The notes under the pieces are model-generated. The model ran no database searches and had not been told where the DNA came from. It worked only from the letters and a program-made list of their open reading frames with translations. The translations under genes were made by a program, and so were the position numbers. Positions 5,318 to 6,780 of a DNA stretch of 6,780 nt are shown here, one piece after another (the stretch's first letter is position 1; every line of letters begins with the position of its first letter). The DNA lies in NCBI GenBank assembly GCA_027065835.1, contig JAMONK010000210.1:1-6780 (forward strand), given 5' to 3'. Origin of the DNA: Thermococcus sp. (GTDB taxonomy: Archaea; Methanobacteriota_B; Thermococci; Thermococcales; Thermococcaceae).

Positions 5318-6469
5318 ATGTTTCCCGACGAAGGCATGGAAGAAGAGGCGGTTCTGGATGAGCTCAGAAAGAAGACATCCAGGGACTTGACGTTTAATTC
5401 CGGAAAGATCCTCGGCTCGATGTGCACATACCCCCACCCCCTTGCCCGCAGGGTCTTATCGGAGTACCTGGACAGGAATCTCGGGGACCCAGGTCTCCAC
5501 GTTGGAAGTCAAGCTGTCGAGATGGAGGCCGTGGGGATGCTCTCCAACCTGCTCGGGCTGGATAAAGGGTACGGGAACATCGTCTCGGGCGGAACCGAGG
5601 CGAATATCCTGGCGGTCAGGGCCTTTCGCAACCTAGCAAACGCAGAAAAACCGGAGCTGATACTCCCGGAGAGCGCCCACTTCTCGTTTCTGAAGGCCAG
5701 CGAGATGCTCGGGGTTAAGCTCGTGTGGGCAAAGCTGAAGGAGGACTACTCCGTCGACGTGGGGGACGTTGAGAGTAAGATCACCGAGAACACAATAGGG
5801 ATCGTCGGGATAGCCGGAACGACCGGCCTCGGTGTTGTTGACGACATCCCCGCCCTGAGCGACATCGCCCTGGACTACGGGCTGCCGCTTCACGTCGACG
5901 CCGCCTTCGGCGGGTTCGTCATACCTTTCGCAAGGAGCCTGGGCTACGAGCTCCCGGATTTCGACTTCAGACTCAGGGGCGTCAGGAGCATAACCATAGA
6001 CCCCCACAAGATGGGCATGGTCCCCATCCCCGCGGGCGGCATCATCTTCCGGGAGAAGAAGTTCATCGAGGCGATAAGCGTTCCAGCACCTTACCTGGCA
6101 GGCGGCAAGGTCTGGCAGGCGACCATAACCGGGACGAGGCCCGGTGCAAACGCCCTCGCCGTGTGGGCCATGATGAAGCATCTCGGTTTCAGCGGTTACA
6201 GGGAGGTCGTGAGAAGGGCGATGGAACTGAGCAGGTGGTTCGCGGGTGAGATCAGGAGGATCCCGGGCGTTTACTTAATCAGGGAACCTATGCTGAACAT
6301 CGTGTCCTTCGGAACCCGGAACCTGGAGAAGGTCGAGGAAGAGCTCAAAAGGCGTGGATGGGGAATAAGCGCCCACCGCGGCTACATAAGGGTGGTCATG
6401 ATGCCCCACGTGAGGAGGGAGCACCTGGAGGAGTTCCTTAATGACCTGAAGGACGTTCTCACTCGGTGA
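5318..6469 (+). CDS. mfnA: MfnA-type PLP-dependent L-tyrosine/L-aspartate decarboxylase
   Basis: This is a 383-residue group II pyridoxal-phosphate decarboxylase, full length for the archaeal MfnA family. Visible marks are: SGKILGSMCTYPHP at 28-41; VSGGTEANILA at 89-99, contacting the cofactor phosphate; His121 in PESAHFSF, stacking on the PLP ring; GTTGLG at 167-172; Asp194 in HVDAAFGG, pairing with the pyridine nitrogen; and Lys231 in DPHKMG, which forms the Schiff base. In methanogens MfnA makes tyramine for methanofuran. Thermococcales lack methanofuran, and the Thermococcus kodakarensis homologue is known to act as an aspartate decarboxylase producing beta-alanine for coenzyme A; that is the likely role here. 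It acts in the cytoplasm. The gene follows the antiporter by 36 bases with its own ribosome site. Its last 11 bases overlap the 3' end of the convergent metal-transporter gene. The substrate (Asp, Tyr or Glu) is not decided by sequence alone. Confidence 0.92.
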   Translation: MFPDEGMEEEAVLDELRKKTSRDLTFNSGKILGSMCTYPHPLARRVLSEYLDRNLGDPGLHVGSQAVEMEAVGMLSNLLGLDKGYGNIVSGGTEANILAVRAFRNLANAEKPELILPESAHFSFLKASEMLGVKLVWAKLKEDYSVDVGDVESKITENTIGIVGIAGTTGLGVVDDIPALSDIALDYGLPLHVDAAFGGFVIPFARSLGYELPDFDFRLRGVRSITIDPHKMGMVPIPAGGIIFREKKFIEAISVPAPYLAGGKVWQATITGTRPGANALAVWAMMKHLGFSGYREVVRRAMELSRWFAGEIRRIPGVYLIREPMLNIVSFGTRNLEKVEEELKRRGWGISAHRGYIRVVMMPHVRREHLEEFLNDLKDVLTR

Positions 6470-6780
6470 CCCCCCGTATATCAACGTGAACGAAGGCCGC
6501 CTCAACCTCCGGGAGGGCCTCAAGCCTCTTCCGGGTCTCCTCACCGATGTCGTGCGCTTCTTTCAGACTCAGCTCCGGTGAGACCTCAACGTGGAGCTCA
6601 ACGTGGAGCCTGTTTCCGACGTAGTGGGCCCTCAGATCGTGAACCCCCACAACCCCCGAAACTGCCAGCGCGGTCTTCTTTATCCTTTCACATACCGCGG
6701 TGGGCGGGGCCCTACCGGTCAGGTAGCCCACGTTCTCCAGGATTATATCGAGGGCGATCTTGGCGAGCATCAGCGCGACA
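6459..6780 (-). CDS. Cation diffusion facilitator (CDF) metal exporter, C-terminal part (5'-partial)
   Basis: The frame is open to the window edge (VALMLAKIALDIILENV and on), so the upstream membrane domain is missing here. What remains is the end of the last membrane helix and linker, followed by the cytoplasmic dimerisation domain of about 80 residues (ZT_dimer fold). The signature GVHDLRAHYVG is present, as in the zinc/iron exporter YiiP (FieF). The further His residues in HVELHVEV, EAHDIGEE and FVHVDI, with the Asp of the last, correspond to metal-site positions in that domain. These proteins use the proton gradient to export Zn2+, Fe2+, Mn2+ or similar ions; the metal is set largely by the absent membrane domain. 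An internal ATG at 6770 would leave only a soluble domain and is not the true start, because hydrophobic in-frame sequence continues upstream. The gene converges on mfnA with an 11-base overlap and no T-rich terminator between. Confidence 0.88.
   Translation of the reverse strand, partial: VALMLAKIALDIILENVGYLTGRAPPTAVCERIKKTALAVSGVVGVHDLRAHYVGNRLHVELHVEVSPELSLKEAHDIGEETRKRLEALPEVEAAFVHVDIRGVTE

Noticed and set aside
3980..5437. Long open frame (485 codons) on the minus strand across the antiporter gene
   Set aside because: It is the antisense shadow of a G/C-ending-codon gene. Its product is rich in E, G, Y and H with no domain, and the plus-strand antiporter has clear family motifs, a ribosome site and an operon context.
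5633..6181. Minus-strand frame of 182 codons opposite mfnA
   Set aside because: It is a shadow of the mfnA coding sequence, which carries all catalytic residues in the plus frame; no start signals are seen.
1..6780. Defence system, CRISPR array, mobile element, tRNA or other structured RNA
   Set aside because: No spaced direct repeats, terminal inverted repeats, transposase or integrase motifs, or cloverleaf-like sequence were seen. Every gene belongs to a recognisable housekeeping, transport or surface-protein family.

Overview
The window reads as chromosomal DNA of a hyperthermophilic euryarchaeon of the order Thermococcales, most likely Thermococcus. The grounds are: AT-rich archaeal promoter boxes next to start codons; Shine-Dalgarno sites matching GGAGGTGAT; T-rich rather than hairpin termination; tight gene packing; G/C-ending codons; and archaeal-type families (MfnA-type decarboxylase, DUF131 membrane protein, archaeal polyprenol-kinase-like enzyme). 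No RNA genes, mobile elements or CRISPR arrays are visible, and no gene-free stretch exceeds about 90 bases. The species assignment is inference.

Layout. (1) Bases 2-2434, plus strand: the C-terminal 810 residues of a large, presumably secreted modular protein. It carries three carbohydrate-binding-like beta domains (the first cut by the window edge), one CARDB domain and a helical spacer, followed by a T-rich terminator. (2) Bases 2473-3769, minus strand: a two-gene operon of a HAD-superfamily phosphatase and, overlapping it by 23 bases, a CTP-dependent polyprenol/diacylglycerol-kinase-like membrane protein. (3) A short divergent promoter region (about 3770-3855). (4) Bases 3856-5281, plus strand: a small two-span DUF131 membrane protein translationally coupled to a CPA2-type cation/proton antiporter. 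(5) Bases 5318-6469, plus strand: mfnA, a PLP-dependent tyrosine/aspartate decarboxylase, probably making beta-alanine for coenzyme A. (6) Bases 6459-6780, minus strand: the C-terminal part of a cation diffusion facilitator metal exporter, whose 3' end overlaps that of mfnA by 11 bases.

How they fit together. The window looks like ordinary core and surface-function genome: extracellular polysaccharide binding, lipid-phosphate metabolism, ion homeostasis (antiporter and metal exporter) and cofactor biosynthesis. I see no clear new multi-gene system. The best candidates for follow-up are the DUF131/antiporter coupling, the overlapping phosphatase/lipid-kinase pair, and the repeated binding modules of the surface protein. 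Two start codons were moved from the longest reading frames on promoter and family evidence (HAD to ATG 3769, DUF131 to ATG 3856).
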